A stretch of DNA of 64,000 bases from Lysobacter enzymogenes (GTDB lineage: Bacteria; Pseudomonadota; Gammaproteobacteria; Xanthomonadales; Xanthomonadaceae). A program made the position numbers and the translations under genes. The notes beneath the pieces are model-generated. The model saw only the letters and a program-made list of their open reading frames with translations. It was not told the origin of the DNA and did not search any database. Numbering within the stretch: position 1 is the stretch's first letter; each line of letters starts with the position of its first letter. The DNA lies in NCBI RefSeq assembly GCF_023617245.1, contig NZ_CP067396.1, forward strand, positions 4,092,001 through 4,156,000. The letters run 5' to 3'. Below are positions 8,470-16,315 of the stretch, piece by piece.

Positions 8470-9224
8470 GAAGGCGGCACCTGTGCGGCAGTGGGGTCGG
8501 CCAGGTCGATGGCCTCGCCGGGCCTGCCGACACGATACCCCCGCGCGGCCAGCGCGTCGCCCTCCTCGCGGCTGGCGTAGTGATACAGGACACAGCGTTG
8601 CAGCAACGCCGGCGGGTATTCGCGCTCCAGGTCCTCGATGCCGCTGTGCGAGGGATTGCCGTGCAGGGCGCAATCGTGCGCGATCAGTTCGCCTTCGTCG
8701 GCGAACCGGGCCAGCATCTCCGGGATCGGCCGGGTGTCGCCGGTCCACACCGCGCTGCCGCGCAGGCGCAGGCCGAACGCGCTGTCGGGCCAGTGGTGGC
8801 GCACCGGGAACGCCTCCATGCGCACGCCCCGATGCCAGAAATGGCCGCTGACCGGCACCAGCTGGAACGCATCCCAGAAATTCACCCCGCCTTCGGCCAG
8901 CACGTTGGGGTAGTCGGCCACGCGCTGCTGCAGCAGCGGCACCAATGGCGCGGGGATGTACAGCCGGACCTTGCCGCGCCGGTCCGGGTCGAAGTAGTGG
9001 GCCACGAACAGCCGCTCGAAGCCGGCGATGTGGTCCATGTGCGCATGGGTGAGGAACACCGCCTCGGGCATGCGCCCGTAGTGGCGCAGGAACGCGGTCA
9101 GGCCCTCGCCGCCGCAGTCGATGGTCAGCCACGGCTCGCCGTCGCGTTCCAGCGTCGCCATCGCCGATCCCAGTTCCACCGCCGACGCATTGCCGACACC
9201 GTGCAGACGCAGCCGCCAAGTCAT
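8466..9224 (-). CDS. metallo-beta-lactamase-fold hydrolase, first gene of the moa operon
   Basis: A 252-residue MBL-fold protein. The metal-binding motif THAHMDH is at 59-65, followed by distal histidines (HHWPDS, about 148-153), an aspartate in WTGDTRP and HYASREEGDALAARGY near the end. It resembles the RNase Z/ElaC-like small hydrolases but is shorter and lacks an obvious RNase Z exosite. The ATG at 9222-9224 follows a GGGGG Shine-Dalgarno at a good distance and is preferred over an ATG 18 nt upstream. It overlaps moaA by 4 nt and leads the moa operon. The substrate is unknown. Confidence 0.82.
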   Translation of the reverse strand: MTWRLRLHGVGNASAVELGSAMATLERDGEPWLTIDCGGEGLTAFLRHYGRMPEAVFLTHAHMDHIAGFERLFVAHYFDPDRRGKVRLYIPAPLVPLLQQRVADYPNVLAEGGVNFWDAFQLVPVSGHFWHRGVRMEAFPVRHHWPDSAFGLRLRGSAVWTGDTRPIPEMLARFADEGELIAHDCALHGNPSHSGIEDLEREYPPALLQRCVLYHYASREEGDALAARGYRVGRPGEAIDLADPTAAQVPPS

Positions 9225-9306
9225 TGAACCCCCTTCCAGCATCCGATCGCCCGGCGCGCGCCGGTTCTTCTTGATTGTGCCGCCGCGCCATGGCGGCGAC
9301 GCCTAA

Positions 9307-10056
9307 TCAGTAACCACGTTCCCAGGCGCGGTCATAGGCCGCGCGCAATCGGGCGAAATCGCGTTCGACCTCGGCCGGCGGCCGCGGCCCGCGCAGTTTC
9401 AGCAGCGAACGCTTGAGCCGGGCGAGGTTGCGCTCGCGCCAGCCGGTCGCGGGAATGCGGAACTGGCCGCGGTCCAGGTCGATCACCCAGCCGCGGCCGG
9501 CGGCGTCGAACAGCAGGTTGGTGGCGTTGAGGTCGGCATGGTCGAGCCCGGCGCGGTGGCAGCGGGCGACCAGCCGGCCGGTCTCCTCCCACGGCGCGCC
9601 GTCGCCGGCGACCGCGGCGCGGTCGGCCAGCGAGCGCACGTCGTCGAGCCGCGCGACCAGGATCGCGGCGCGGTACTGCAGGCCCTCGCGCCGGTACAGC
9701 GCGGCGATCGGCGCCGGCACCGGCAGGCCGCGACGGGCGGCCTCGCGGGTCAGGCGGAATTCGGCGAAGCTGCGGGTGCGGTCGCCGCCGCGCCAGCCGT
9801 AGCGATCGCGGTTGAAGCGCGCGACCAGGCCGCCGCGCAGGTAGCGGCGCAGCACCGCGCGGCCGAACGGCGCGTCGACGAACCAGGCCCCGCCGCGGCC
9901 GCCGCTGTCCACCGGCCGCGCCTGCGCGCCCCAGTGTCCGGGCACGAACCATTCCGGCGCGGCTTGCTGCACCCGTGCGCGGTCGAACAGAATCGCTCCG
10001 TAGCCGCTGTCGTCGCGGTACGGCGTCAGTCCCTCGGCGGCGTCATAACCCGTCAT
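9307..10056 (-). CDS. kdkA: 3-deoxy-D-manno-octulosonic acid kinase
   Basis: A 249-residue kinase of the KdkA/RfaP type, which phosphorylates Kdo of the lipid A-Kdo core on the cytoplasmic side of the inner membrane. The eukaryotic-like kinase core is recognisable: catalytic loop HADLNATNLL (about residues 171-180) and metal-binding VIDLDRG (about 192-198), ending in a basic RERNLARLKRSLLKLRG segment. Single Kdo with phosphate is typical of xanthomonad and Haemophilus-type LPS. It is divergent from a heptosyltransferase gene, with only 22 nt between the start codons. Confidence 0.9.
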   Translation of the reverse strand: MTGYDAAEGLTPYRDDSGYGAILFDRARVQQAAPEWFVPGHWGAQARPVDSGGRGGAWFVDAPFGRAVLRRYLRGGLVARFNRDRYGWRGGDRTRSFAEFRLTREAARRGLPVPAPIAALYRREGLQYRAAILVARLDDVRSLADRAAVAGDGAPWEETGRLVARCHRAGLDHADLNATNLLFDAAGRGWVIDLDRGQFRIPATGWRERNLARLKRSLLKLRGPRPPAEVERDFARLRAAYDRAWERGY

Positions 10057-10078
10057 CCGTCCGAGTCTAACAAGTCAC

Positions 10079-11170
10079 GTGAACCAATCGACCCCGTCCT
10101 CATCGACTTTGCCCCCCGCCCCCGCGCTGTGCCTGCTGCGCCTGTCGGCGCTGGGCGACGTCACCCACGTGGTCCCGCTGGTGCGCACCCTGCGCAAGGC
10201 CCGGCCGCAGGCGTCGATCGCCTGGATCATCGGCAAGGGCGAACGCCGCCTGCTCGAAGGCCTGGAAGGCGTGGACTTCATCGAGTACGACAAGAAAAGC
10301 GGCTGGGCCGGCATGCGCGCGCTGCGCCGCGGCCTGCGCGAGCGCGGCCTGCCCGGCGGGCGCTTCGACGCGCTGCTGCAGATGCAGGTGGCCGCGCGCG
10401 CCAACCTGCTGTCGGCGTTCGTGCCGGCGACGCGGCGGATCGGCTACGACCGCTCGCGCTCCAAGGACCTGCACGGCCTGTTCGTCAACGAGCGCATCCC
10501 CGACCGCCCCGGCATCCACGTGCTCGACGCGATCGGCAGCTTCTGCGAACCGCTGGGCCTGCGCCAGACCGAAGTGGTGTGGGACCTGCCGGTACCGGAC
10601 GCCGCCCGCGAATGGGCGCGGGCGCAATGGCCCGACGACGGCGCCCCGACCCTGCTGATCTCGCCGTGCTCCAGCCACACCCTGCGCAACTGGCGCCCCG
10701 AGCGCTACGCCGCGGTCGCCGACCACGCCGCCGGGCTCGGCTGGCGGGTGGTGATGTGCGGCGGCCGCAGCCAACTCGAGCGCGACACCACCGACGCCAT
10801 CGTCGCGGCGATGACCCATTCCGCGCTGGACCTGGTCGGCAAGGACACGCTCAAGCAACTGCCGGCGCTGCTCGAACGCGGCCAATTGCTGATGACACCG
10901 GACTCCGGCCCGATGCACATCGCCAACGCCATGGGCACCAAGGTGCTGGGCCTGCACGCGGCCAGCAACCCGGCGCGCAGCGGGCCGTACAGCGACCTAC
11001 GCTATTGCGCCGATCGCTACGACGACGCCGCGCGCAAATACCTGGGCAAGCCGGCCGCGCAGATCGCCTGGGGGACCAAGATCGAGCATGACGGGGTCAT
11101 GGACCTGATCGCGGTCGAAGACGGCATCGCCGCGTTCGAACGCTACCGCGCCGATCACCCGGGACGCTGA
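10079..11170 (+). CDS. glycosyltransferase family 9 (LPS heptosyltransferase)
   Basis: A 363-residue GT9 enzyme that probably adds a heptose to the LPS inner core from ADP-heptose. It has the N-terminal LLRLSALGDVTHVVPLVRTL block, a central SPCSSHTLRNW donor-site segment and the DSGPMHIANAMGTKVLGLHA motif near residue 283. The annotated start is a GTG at 10079, with a polar Ser/Pro-rich leader of about 15 residues; a TTG at 10109 is an alternative that leaves more room for promoters facing kdkA. The neighbouring Kdo kinase supports a role in core assembly. WaaC versus WaaF cannot be decided. Confidence 0.9.
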   Translation: MNQSTPSSSTLPPAPALCLLRLSALGDVTHVVPLVRTLRKARPQASIAWIIGKGERRLLEGLEGVDFIEYDKKSGWAGMRALRRGLRERGLPGGRFDALLQMQVAARANLLSAFVPATRRIGYDRSRSKDLHGLFVNERIPDRPGIHVLDAIGSFCEPLGLRQTEVVWDLPVPDAAREWARAQWPDDGAPTLLISPCSSHTLRNWRPERYAAVADHAAGLGWRVVMCGGRSQLERDTTDAIVAAMTHSALDLVGKDTLKQLPALLERGQLLMTPDSGPMHIANAMGTKVLGLHAASNPARSGPYSDLRYCADRYDDAARKYLGKPAAQIAWGTKIEHDGVMDLIAVEDGIAAFERYRADHPGR

Positions 11171-11190
11171 GCCGACGGCCCGCCCGCACC

Positions 11191-11246
11191 GCCGCAATCG
11201 CACCGCCGCAATCGCACCCCTGCAATCGCACCCCCGCAATCGCACC
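11191..11246. repeat. 14-bp tandem repeat, four copies
   Basis: Four successive 14-bp units with the core GCAATCGCACC (first units GCCGCAATCGCACC) lie between the heptosyltransferase stop and the NADAR gene. Only the first three bases of the unit vary. They end about 30 nt before the NADAR start codon, so they fall in its probable leader. Confidence 0.9.
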
Positions 11247-11277
11247 ATCGAATCGCCATCGAAAGGAATCGCCGCCC

Positions 11278-11832
11278 ATGCTCCCGCTTTCGCTCGACCC
11301 GCTCGTCGCCGCCGTGCGCGGCGGCGCGCACTTCGACTACCTGTGCTTCTGGGGCCACCGCGCCCGGCCCGGGCAGGTCGGCAAGAGTTGCTTCAGCCAG
11401 TGGTACCCGGCCGCGTTCGAGATCGACGGCGAGCGTTACGCCACCGCCGAGCATTGGATGATGGCGGGCAAGGCGCGCTTGTTCGGCGACCAGGCCAGCG
11501 CCGCGCGCATCCTCGCCGACGCCGATCCGGCGGCGGCCAAGGCCCTGGGGCGCAAGATCGCCGGGTTCGACGAGGCGCGCTGGGTCGCGCATCGCTACCC
11601 GCTGGTGGTCGCCGGCAATCTCGCCAAGTTCGGGCAGGACCCGGCGCTGGGCGAGTTCCTGCTGGCCACCGGCGAACAGGTGCTGGTCGAAGCCAGCCCG
11701 GTCGATGCGGTGTGGGGCATCGGCCTGGCCGCCGACCACGCCGACGCGACCCGGCCGGAGCGCTGGCGCGGCCTCAACCTGCTCGGATTCGCGCTGATGG
11801 ACGTGCGCGCGCAGCTGGCGGCGCGCGGCTGA
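11278..11832 (+). CDS. NADAR-family protein (YbiA-like N-glycosidase)
   Basis: A 184-residue NADAR domain protein. Characteristic residues include YLCFWGHR near the start, SCFSQWYPAAFEIDGERYATAEHWMMAGKA (positions about 37-66), the VVAGNLAKFGQ segment and LVEASPVDAVWGIGL, which matches the family's catalytic ASPxDxxWGIG motif. E. coli YbiA removes damaged riboflavin intermediates; other members reverse ADP-ribosylation. Spacing from the upstream gene is about 107 nt and includes a tandem repeat. The ATG is preceded by GAAAGGAATC, a usable Shine-Dalgarno. Which activity applies here is not decided by sequence. Confidence 0.9.
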   Translation: MLPLSLDPLVAAVRGGAHFDYLCFWGHRARPGQVGKSCFSQWYPAAFEIDGERYATAEHWMMAGKARLFGDQASAARILADADPAAAKALGRKIAGFDEARWVAHRYPLVVAGNLAKFGQDPALGEFLLATGEQVLVEASPVDAVWGIGLAADHADATRPERWRGLNLLGFALMDVRAQLAARG

Positions 11833-11936
11833 CGGCGGCCCCGGAGCCGCCGCGAGAGCAGACCCGGGCCGAATCCGCTAGCGTCGGGCCGGCCTGATCC
11901 CGGATGCGGCGGCCGGCGCCATCGCGGCGAACCGGC

Positions 11937-12341
11937 TCAGACCGGCCCGGTGCCGTAGTCCTGGTAGGACTTCTCTTCCACGTAGGTCGAACCCAGCGCC
12001 AGGTTGATCTCCTTCTTGACCCGCGCGCGCACGTCGTTCTCGACGTAGACCGAACGCGCCAGGCGGATGAACTCGGCATCGAACTCCTGGCGCTTTTCCT
12101 TGACCCGGATGTCGTCCTCGATCACCCACAGCCGCTCGTTGACCGCCTTGAGCTCGGCGCGCAGGCGCACGATGTCGTTGCCGGCGGCCGGATGCGCCAT
12201 CCAGGTGCGCTCCAGCGCGGTCAGTTCGGCGCGCACGTTGGCCAGCTTGGCCTCGTCGCTCATGCGCTCGGACTTGATCTGCAGGATGGCGATCTTGTCC
12301 AGCAGTTCGCCGAAGGACACCGGGACCAGGATTTCGGACAT
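11937..12341 (-). CDS. DUF6165 family protein
   Basis: A 134-residue, soluble, mostly helical protein starting MSEILVPVSFGELLDKIAIL, the typical opening of the DUF6165 family found near polysaccharide or LPS genes. Charged heptad-like stretches (about 20-95) suggest a coiled coil. There is no signal peptide or catalytic motif. The ATG at 12339-12341 fits the family start; the longer frame is low-complexity. It is convergent with the NADAR gene. The function is unknown; the nearby LPS core genes make an envelope link plausible but unproven. Confidence 0.8.
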   Translation of the reverse strand: MSEILVPVSFGELLDKIAILQIKSERMSDEAKLANVRAELTALERTWMAHPAAGNDIVRLRAELKAVNERLWVIEDDIRVKEKRQEFDAEFIRLARSVYVENDVRARVKKEINLALGSTYVEEKSYQDYGTGPV

Positions 12342-12509
12342 GGGCGCGACCGTCTCGATAACGTGAGGGGCCGCTAGTGTAGCCCCGCGCCGGCGCGGCG
12401 GCTTTGCCGGCGGCGCCGGGGCGGATGCGCGCACGCACGGGCGCTTGAGCGCACGCGCCGCTTGCTCCCGCGCGCGGCAACCCGTAACATACGCGGCTCG
12501 ACTGCACCC

Positions 12510-12600
<91 letters not shown>

Positions 12601-12611
12601 GATACAGACGC

Positions 12612-12637
12612 AACGGGCCCCTCGCGGGCCCGTTTCG
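12612..12637 (+). terminator. terminator of tRNA-Ser(CGA)
   Basis: AACGGGCCC pairs with GGGCCCGTT around CTCGC, followed by TTCGTTTT. It starts 12 nt after the tRNA end. Confidence 0.82.
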
Positions 12638-12972
12638 TTTTCCGGCGTCCTGCGCGCCGCCCTTCCGTCTTCGGTCCTCGTCCATGCGCCACGCCCACCG
12701 CCGCGCCCGACATCGCCGCCGCGGAGCCCGGCAGGACGCCGCGCCGGCGCGCCGCTTCATCGCCGGTTTTGCCGCGACAGGCGAATCTCGCTGCGGCGGC
12801 TGCGACGCGCGGCGCGCGCGAAGCGGCCGCAGCGCACACGCCGCCTTCATCCGCGCTCATGCATGAAGCGCAGCAGGGATCACGCTTTCCTTGCCACTAG
12901 GCCGCTCGCTCGCGATGATTCCGTATACACCTTCAGTGGCGATCCCGACGACGCGAATGGCATGACCGGCAG
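12638..12972. other. intergenic region, no gene seen
   Basis: About 335 nt between the tRNA terminator and the PP2C gene. Frames through it are arginine/alanine-rich and look like non-coding GC-rich sequence. The last 70 nt are less GC-rich, include TATACA at 12924-12929, and probably hold the PP2C promoter. Confidence 0.45.
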
Positions 12973-13677
12973 ATGATCGAATTCGGACACCTCACGCACG
13001 TCGGCCTGCGCCGCGAACTCAACGAAGACACCTATTACGGCGACAGCGAGCTGGGCTTGTGGCTGGTCGCCGACGGCATGGGCGGGCACGAGTACGGCGA
13101 GGTCGCCAGCGCGCTGGCGCGCGAGGTGATCGTGCGCGAAGTGCGCGGCGGCTCGGCGCTGGCCCAGGCGATCCGGATCGCCGACGAGGAGATCATCCGC
13201 ACCTCGCGCCGGCGCAACGACACCCTGCCGATGGGCACCACCGTGGTCGCCGCGCGCATCAACGGCAACCGCTTCGAGGTCGCCTGGGTCGGCGACAGCC
13301 GGGTCTACCTGTGGCGCGACGGCCACCTGGCCCAGCTCTCGCAGGACCACAGCTACGTGCAGGAGCTGATCGCCAACGGCGTGATCACCCACGAGCAGGC
13401 GCGCAGCCACCCGCACCGCAGCGTGGTGACCCAGGCCCTGGGCGTGACCGACCCGCGCAACCTCAACGTCGAGACCATGACCGGCGAACTGCGTCCGGGC
13501 ATGCAGCTGCTGCTGTGCAGCGACGGCCTGACCGAGGAAGTCGACGACCGCGCGATCGCGCGGGTGCTGGCGCACAACGACTGCAGCGCGCAGGAATGCG
13601 TGGACTCGCTGGTGGCCGCGGCGCTGGACGGCGGCGGCTCGGACAACATCACCGTGGTGCTGGTGCGCAGCCACTGA
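12973..13677 (+). CDS. PP2C-family serine/threonine phosphatase
   Basis: A 234-residue cytoplasmic PPM/PP2C phosphatase. Metal-binding and catalytic motifs are in order: RRELNED (about 13-19), VADGMGGH (32-39), VAWVGDSRVYLW (about 101-112), LCSDGLTE and the closing GGGSDNITVVLV. It is a compact, single-domain Stp/PrpC-like enzyme without a membrane segment. Such phosphatases usually oppose a Hanks-type kinase, but none is next to it here. The start ATG at 12973 gives the family N-terminus. It is monocistronic, followed by REP repeats. Confidence 0.93.
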   Translation: MIEFGHLTHVGLRRELNEDTYYGDSELGLWLVADGMGGHEYGEVASALAREVIVREVRGGSALAQAIRIADEEIIRTSRRRNDTLPMGTTVVAARINGNRFEVAWVGDSRVYLWRDGHLAQLSQDHSYVQELIANGVITHEQARSHPHRSVVTQALGVTDPRNLNVETMTGELRPGMQLLLCSDGLTEEVDDRAIARVLAHNDCSAQECVDSLVAAALDGGGSDNITVVLVRSH

Positions 13678-13705
13678 GTTGCGCGGCCGCCCGCATGCGC
13701 TGCCT

Positions 13706-13897
13706 GTAGGAGCGGCCCAAGCCGCGACCGCGCGGCCATGGGCGCCGGCGCGAGCCGGGCCATGCCGCGACCGGAGCGAAAGGCATCGGGCCTGAAGGCC
13801 CTCCCACAAGAGCGACAAGGCCCCGCACGCAAAGAGGCCCTCCCACGAGAGCGGCCGGTTGCGACCGCTCTCGTGGGAGGGCCTTCAGGCCCGATGC
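13706..13897. repeat. composite REP region: one GTAG copy and a GTGGG doublet, C:G variant
   Basis: A GTAG-type hairpin at 13706-13732 (plus) is followed by GTGGG-family copies at 13783-13807 (minus) and 13873-13897 (plus) with stem GGGCC/GGCCC. A truncated minus-strand copy lies at about 13828-13850. The region lies between the convergent PP2C and dnaQ genes and may act as a transcription barrier. Confidence 0.85.
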
Positions 13898-13918
13898 TCT
13901 TGTCTCAGATCGCCGGAC

Positions 13919-14653
13919 TCAAGCCTCGGCGGCCGCCGCCACCGGCGGATCGATCAGGTCCCAGACGCACTTGCCGGCCTTCTTGCGCAGCTTCTCCAGC
14001 CGCGCCTGATGCGCGGCCAGTTCCGCCGCCGGCACCACCACGCGCGGACGCGGCGCGCTCAGGTCGACCCGCACGCTGACCGGCCCTTCCTGCGCCGCCG
14101 TCGCGGCCGGATCGCCGAAGCCGATCTCCTCCTGGCCCGAGGTCAGCGCGATGTAGACCTCGCCCAGGATCTGGGCGTCGAGCAGCGCGCCGTGCAGTTG
14201 GCGGTGCGAGTTGTCCACGCCCAGGCGCTTGCACAGCGCGTCGAGCGAATTGCGCTGGCCGGGGAAGCGCTGGCGCGCCATCAGCAGCGAGTCTTCGATG
14301 CCGGTGACGTGGTCGGCGAGCTTGCCGTACTGCGCGCCGCAGATCGACAGCTCGTTGTTGAGGAAGCCGACGTCGAAGGCCGCGTTGTGGATGATCAGCT
14401 CGGCGCCGCGGATGAACTCCAGGAACGCCTCGACCACCTGCTCCATCGGCGGCTCGCCCGCCAGCCGCTCCAGCGACAGGCCGGTGACTTCCTGCGCGCC
14501 GGCCTCGAAGTCGCAATCGGGCTTGATGTATTGGTGATAGGTGCGGCCGGTGGGGCGGCGCTCGACGAACTCGACGCAGCCGATTTCGACCACGCGGTTG
14601 CCGCGCTCCCAGCTCAGGCCGGTGGTTTCGGTATCCAGGATGATTTGACGCAT
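13919..14653 (-). CDS. dnaQ: DNA polymerase III epsilon subunit, 3'-5' exonuclease
   Basis: A 244-residue proofreading exonuclease of DNA polymerase III. ExoI motif DTET is at 7-10, ExoII IIHNAAFDVGFLN at about 87-99 and ExoIII includes HGALLDAQILGEVY at about 153-166. A variable linker precedes a C-terminal segment that should bind the alpha subunit (DnaE). The ATG at 14651-14653 (MRQIILDTET) fits the family; a GTG two codons upstream is possible. It lies downstream of rnhA on the same strand, separated by a perfect 32-bp inverted repeat. In E. coli dnaQ and rnhA are divergent. Confidence 0.94.
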   Translation of the reverse strand: MRQIILDTETTGLSWERGNRVVEIGCVEFVERRPTGRTYHQYIKPDCDFEAGAQEVTGLSLERLAGEPPMEQVVEAFLEFIRGAELIIHNAAFDVGFLNNELSICGAQYGKLADHVTGIEDSLLMARQRFPGQRNSLDALCKRLGVDNSHRQLHGALLDAQILGEVYIALTSGQEEIGFGDPAATAAQEGPVSVRVDLSAPRPRVVVPAAELAAHQARLEKLRKKAGKCVWDLIDPPVAAAAEA

Positions 14654-14666
14654 GCGCACATTCTAG

Positions 14667-14753
14667 CGAGGAGTGAGCGTGGAGAAGTGAGGAGTGAGCG
14701 AAAGCAAGCCTTCCGCTCTTTCTCACTCCTCACTTCTCCACGCTCACTCCTCG
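14667..14753. repeat. perfect 32-bp inverted repeat between dnaQ and rnhA
   Basis: Arms 14667-14698 and 14722-14753 are exact reverse complements, separated by 23 nt. Each arm contains GAGGAGTGAG twice. It begins 14 nt upstream of the dnaQ start codon and ends 2 nt from the rnhA stop codon (14756-14758). There is no T-run, so it is not a standard terminator. Confidence 0.95.
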
Positions 14754-14755
14754 CC

Positions 14756-15226
14756 TCACGGCCGATACGGCCTGAGGCGCTCGGCCTGCAGGCGCGCCAG
14801 CGTATCCACGCGCTCGTTCTCCGGATGCCCGGAATGCCCCTTGACCCATTTCCAGTCGATCGAATGGCGCTGGCTGGCCGCGTGCAGGCGTTCCCACAGG
14901 TCGCGGTTCTTGACCGGGTCGCCGCCGGCGGTCTTCCAGCCGCGGCGCGCCCAGTTGCCGATCCACTCGGTGATGCCCTTGCGCACGTACTGCGAGTCGG
15001 TGGTCAGCACCACCTGGCAAGGCTCGGTCAGCGCTTCCAGGGCCATGATCGCGCCCATCAGCTCCATCCGGTTGTTGGTGGTGTCGGGCTCGCCGCCGGA
15101 GAGTTCGCGCTCGTGGCCCTTGTAGCGCATCAGCGCGGCCCAGCCGCCGGGGCCGGGGTTGCCGAGGCAGGCGCCGTCGGTATGGATGGACACGATCTTG
15201 TCGGCGCCCGGGTCGGTTTGGCTCAC
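14756..15226 (-). CDS. rnhA: ribonuclease HI
   Basis: A 156-residue RNase H1, which degrades RNA in RNA-DNA hybrids. The catalytic residues D17, E55, D77 and D141 are all present, as is the flexible-loop histidine in KGHSGH (H131). The start is a GTG (15224-15226) giving MSQTDPGADK; an ATG 14 nt upstream is in another frame and meets a stop quickly. The gene order dnaQ-rnhA-methyltransferase-gloB-mltD matches that around E. coli rnhA, although orientations differ. Confidence 0.95.
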   Translation of the reverse strand: MSQTDPGADKIVSIHTDGACLGNPGPGGWAALMRYKGHERELSGGEPDTTNNRMELMGAIMALEALTEPCQVVLTTDSQYVRKGITEWIGNWARRGWKTAGGDPVKNRDLWERLHAASQRHSIDWKWVKGHSGHPENERVDTLARLQAERLRPYRP

Positions 15227-15289
15227 GCAGCGTCACTCATGAAAAACGGCGACGCATTATCGCTGTTTCGGCGCCGGGCGTTGCGGCGG

Positions 15290-15374
15290 CCGGCTCGGGC
15301 AAGGCAGGTTCGGACAAAGCGGGCTCGGACAACGCAGGTTCGGGCCGGGTAGGTTCGGGCCGGGCGGCTCGGCG
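15290..15374. repeat. degenerate 15-bp tandem repeat
   Basis: About six units of 15 bp with the core GGTTCGGRC or GGCTCGGRC follow one another between the rnhA start and the methyltransferase stop. Similar 15-bp arrays occur at 34238, 42995 and 46137. Confidence 0.8.
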
Positions 15375-15408
15375 GCGGACGTCGCCGTGCAGGCGAACCG
15401 CGCGGCCC

Positions 15409-16158
15409 TTAGCCCGCGCCGTCTTCGCGCTTGCGCGCGGCCGCGCCGCGCTGGGCGGCGGCGTCGCGCGGGACCAGCCCGGTCTGCCAGCGCAGTTGCT
15501 GCAGCCGCGTCGGCGGGATCGCCGCGTGCACGCGCTTGGTCAGGCTCAACGCCAGCCCGGCGCGCAACACGTCGGCGGCGCCGATGCCGCCGGCCTCGCC
15601 GTGCGCGGCGCGCCAGCGCGGGCCGAGCCATTGCAGGCTGACCGGATCGGCGGCGAAGCCCGAACTGCGCAGCGCCGCCTGCCAATGCCCGGCGTCGCGC
15701 GCGCGCAGGCCGCTGCGCGCCCAGCGCAGCCGGTACGGGCTCCAGGGATTGAGCGTGGCCAGCCACAGCCGCCCGCCCGGGGCGAGGATGCGCGCGCATT
15801 CGCCCAGCAGCGGCAGCGGGTCGGCGCCGTCGTCGAACACGTGCTGTAGCAGCACCGCGCCGAACGCCTCGCTGGCCAGCGGCAACGGCAGCCGGCAGCG
15901 CAACGCGCCGTCGAAGCCCTCGGCGCTGCGGCGCAGGGCCACGCCGCGCCCATGCGGCGGCTGCGCCGCGGCGACCCCGAACCAGGCCCAGGGCAGCGGC
16001 GGACTGGCGCCTAGTACCCGCGCCATCGCCCCGGATTCGACCTCCAGCAGGCCGTGCCCGGAGACCTCGCCGAACCAGCGCAGGGCCGCGCCCTGGCCCG
16101 GCGCGGGGCCGGGTCCGTGACCGGGGTCGGGTTGACGTCCGTGGGACAGGGCGGGCAT
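15409..16158 (-). CDS. SAM-dependent methyltransferase (YafS-like)
   Basis: A 249-residue class I methyltransferase-like protein. The GAVLLQHVFDDGADPL segment (about 104-119) and ECARILAPGGRLWLATLNPWSP (about 124-145) match post-motif I and motif III regions of the fold. The N-terminal glycine-rich motif I is poorly conserved, which is common in the YafS group. The ATG at 16156-16158 (MPALSHGR) is chosen because upstream sequence is shared with the divergent gloB leader. It lies head-to-head with gloB, as yafS does in E. coli. The substrate is unknown. Confidence 0.78.
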   Translation of the reverse strand: MPALSHGRQPDPGHGPGPAPGQGAALRWFGEVSGHGLLEVESGAMARVLGASPPLPWAWFGVAAAQPPHGRGVALRRSAEGFDGALRCRLPLPLASEAFGAVLLQHVFDDGADPLPLLGECARILAPGGRLWLATLNPWSPYRLRWARSGLRARDAGHWQAALRSSGFAADPVSLQWLGPRWRAAHGEAGGIGAADVLRAGLALSLTKRVHAAIPPTRLQQLRWQTGLVPRDAAAQRGAAARKREDGAG

Positions 16159-16315
16159 GGTCGCGTCTCGGTAGGGGGCCGGGACCGCCGTGGCGGGTCC
16201 GGAGCCGAGCGATGGATATAGCAAAAACACCGCGGCGCCGGCGCGACACGCCCCGGCGCTGCCCAGCCTACTGCGGCGGCGTCCCCGCCGCGCGTGCGCC
16301 AGGAGATCCGGTTCG

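Noticed and set aside
11191..11246. CRISPR-like array
   Set aside because: Units are 14 bp, contiguous and without spacers. No cas gene is present in the window.
13706..13897. Insertion sequence ends or attachment sites
   Set aside because: The inverted copies have no transposase between them and recur with the same doublet layout elsewhere, as REP elements do.
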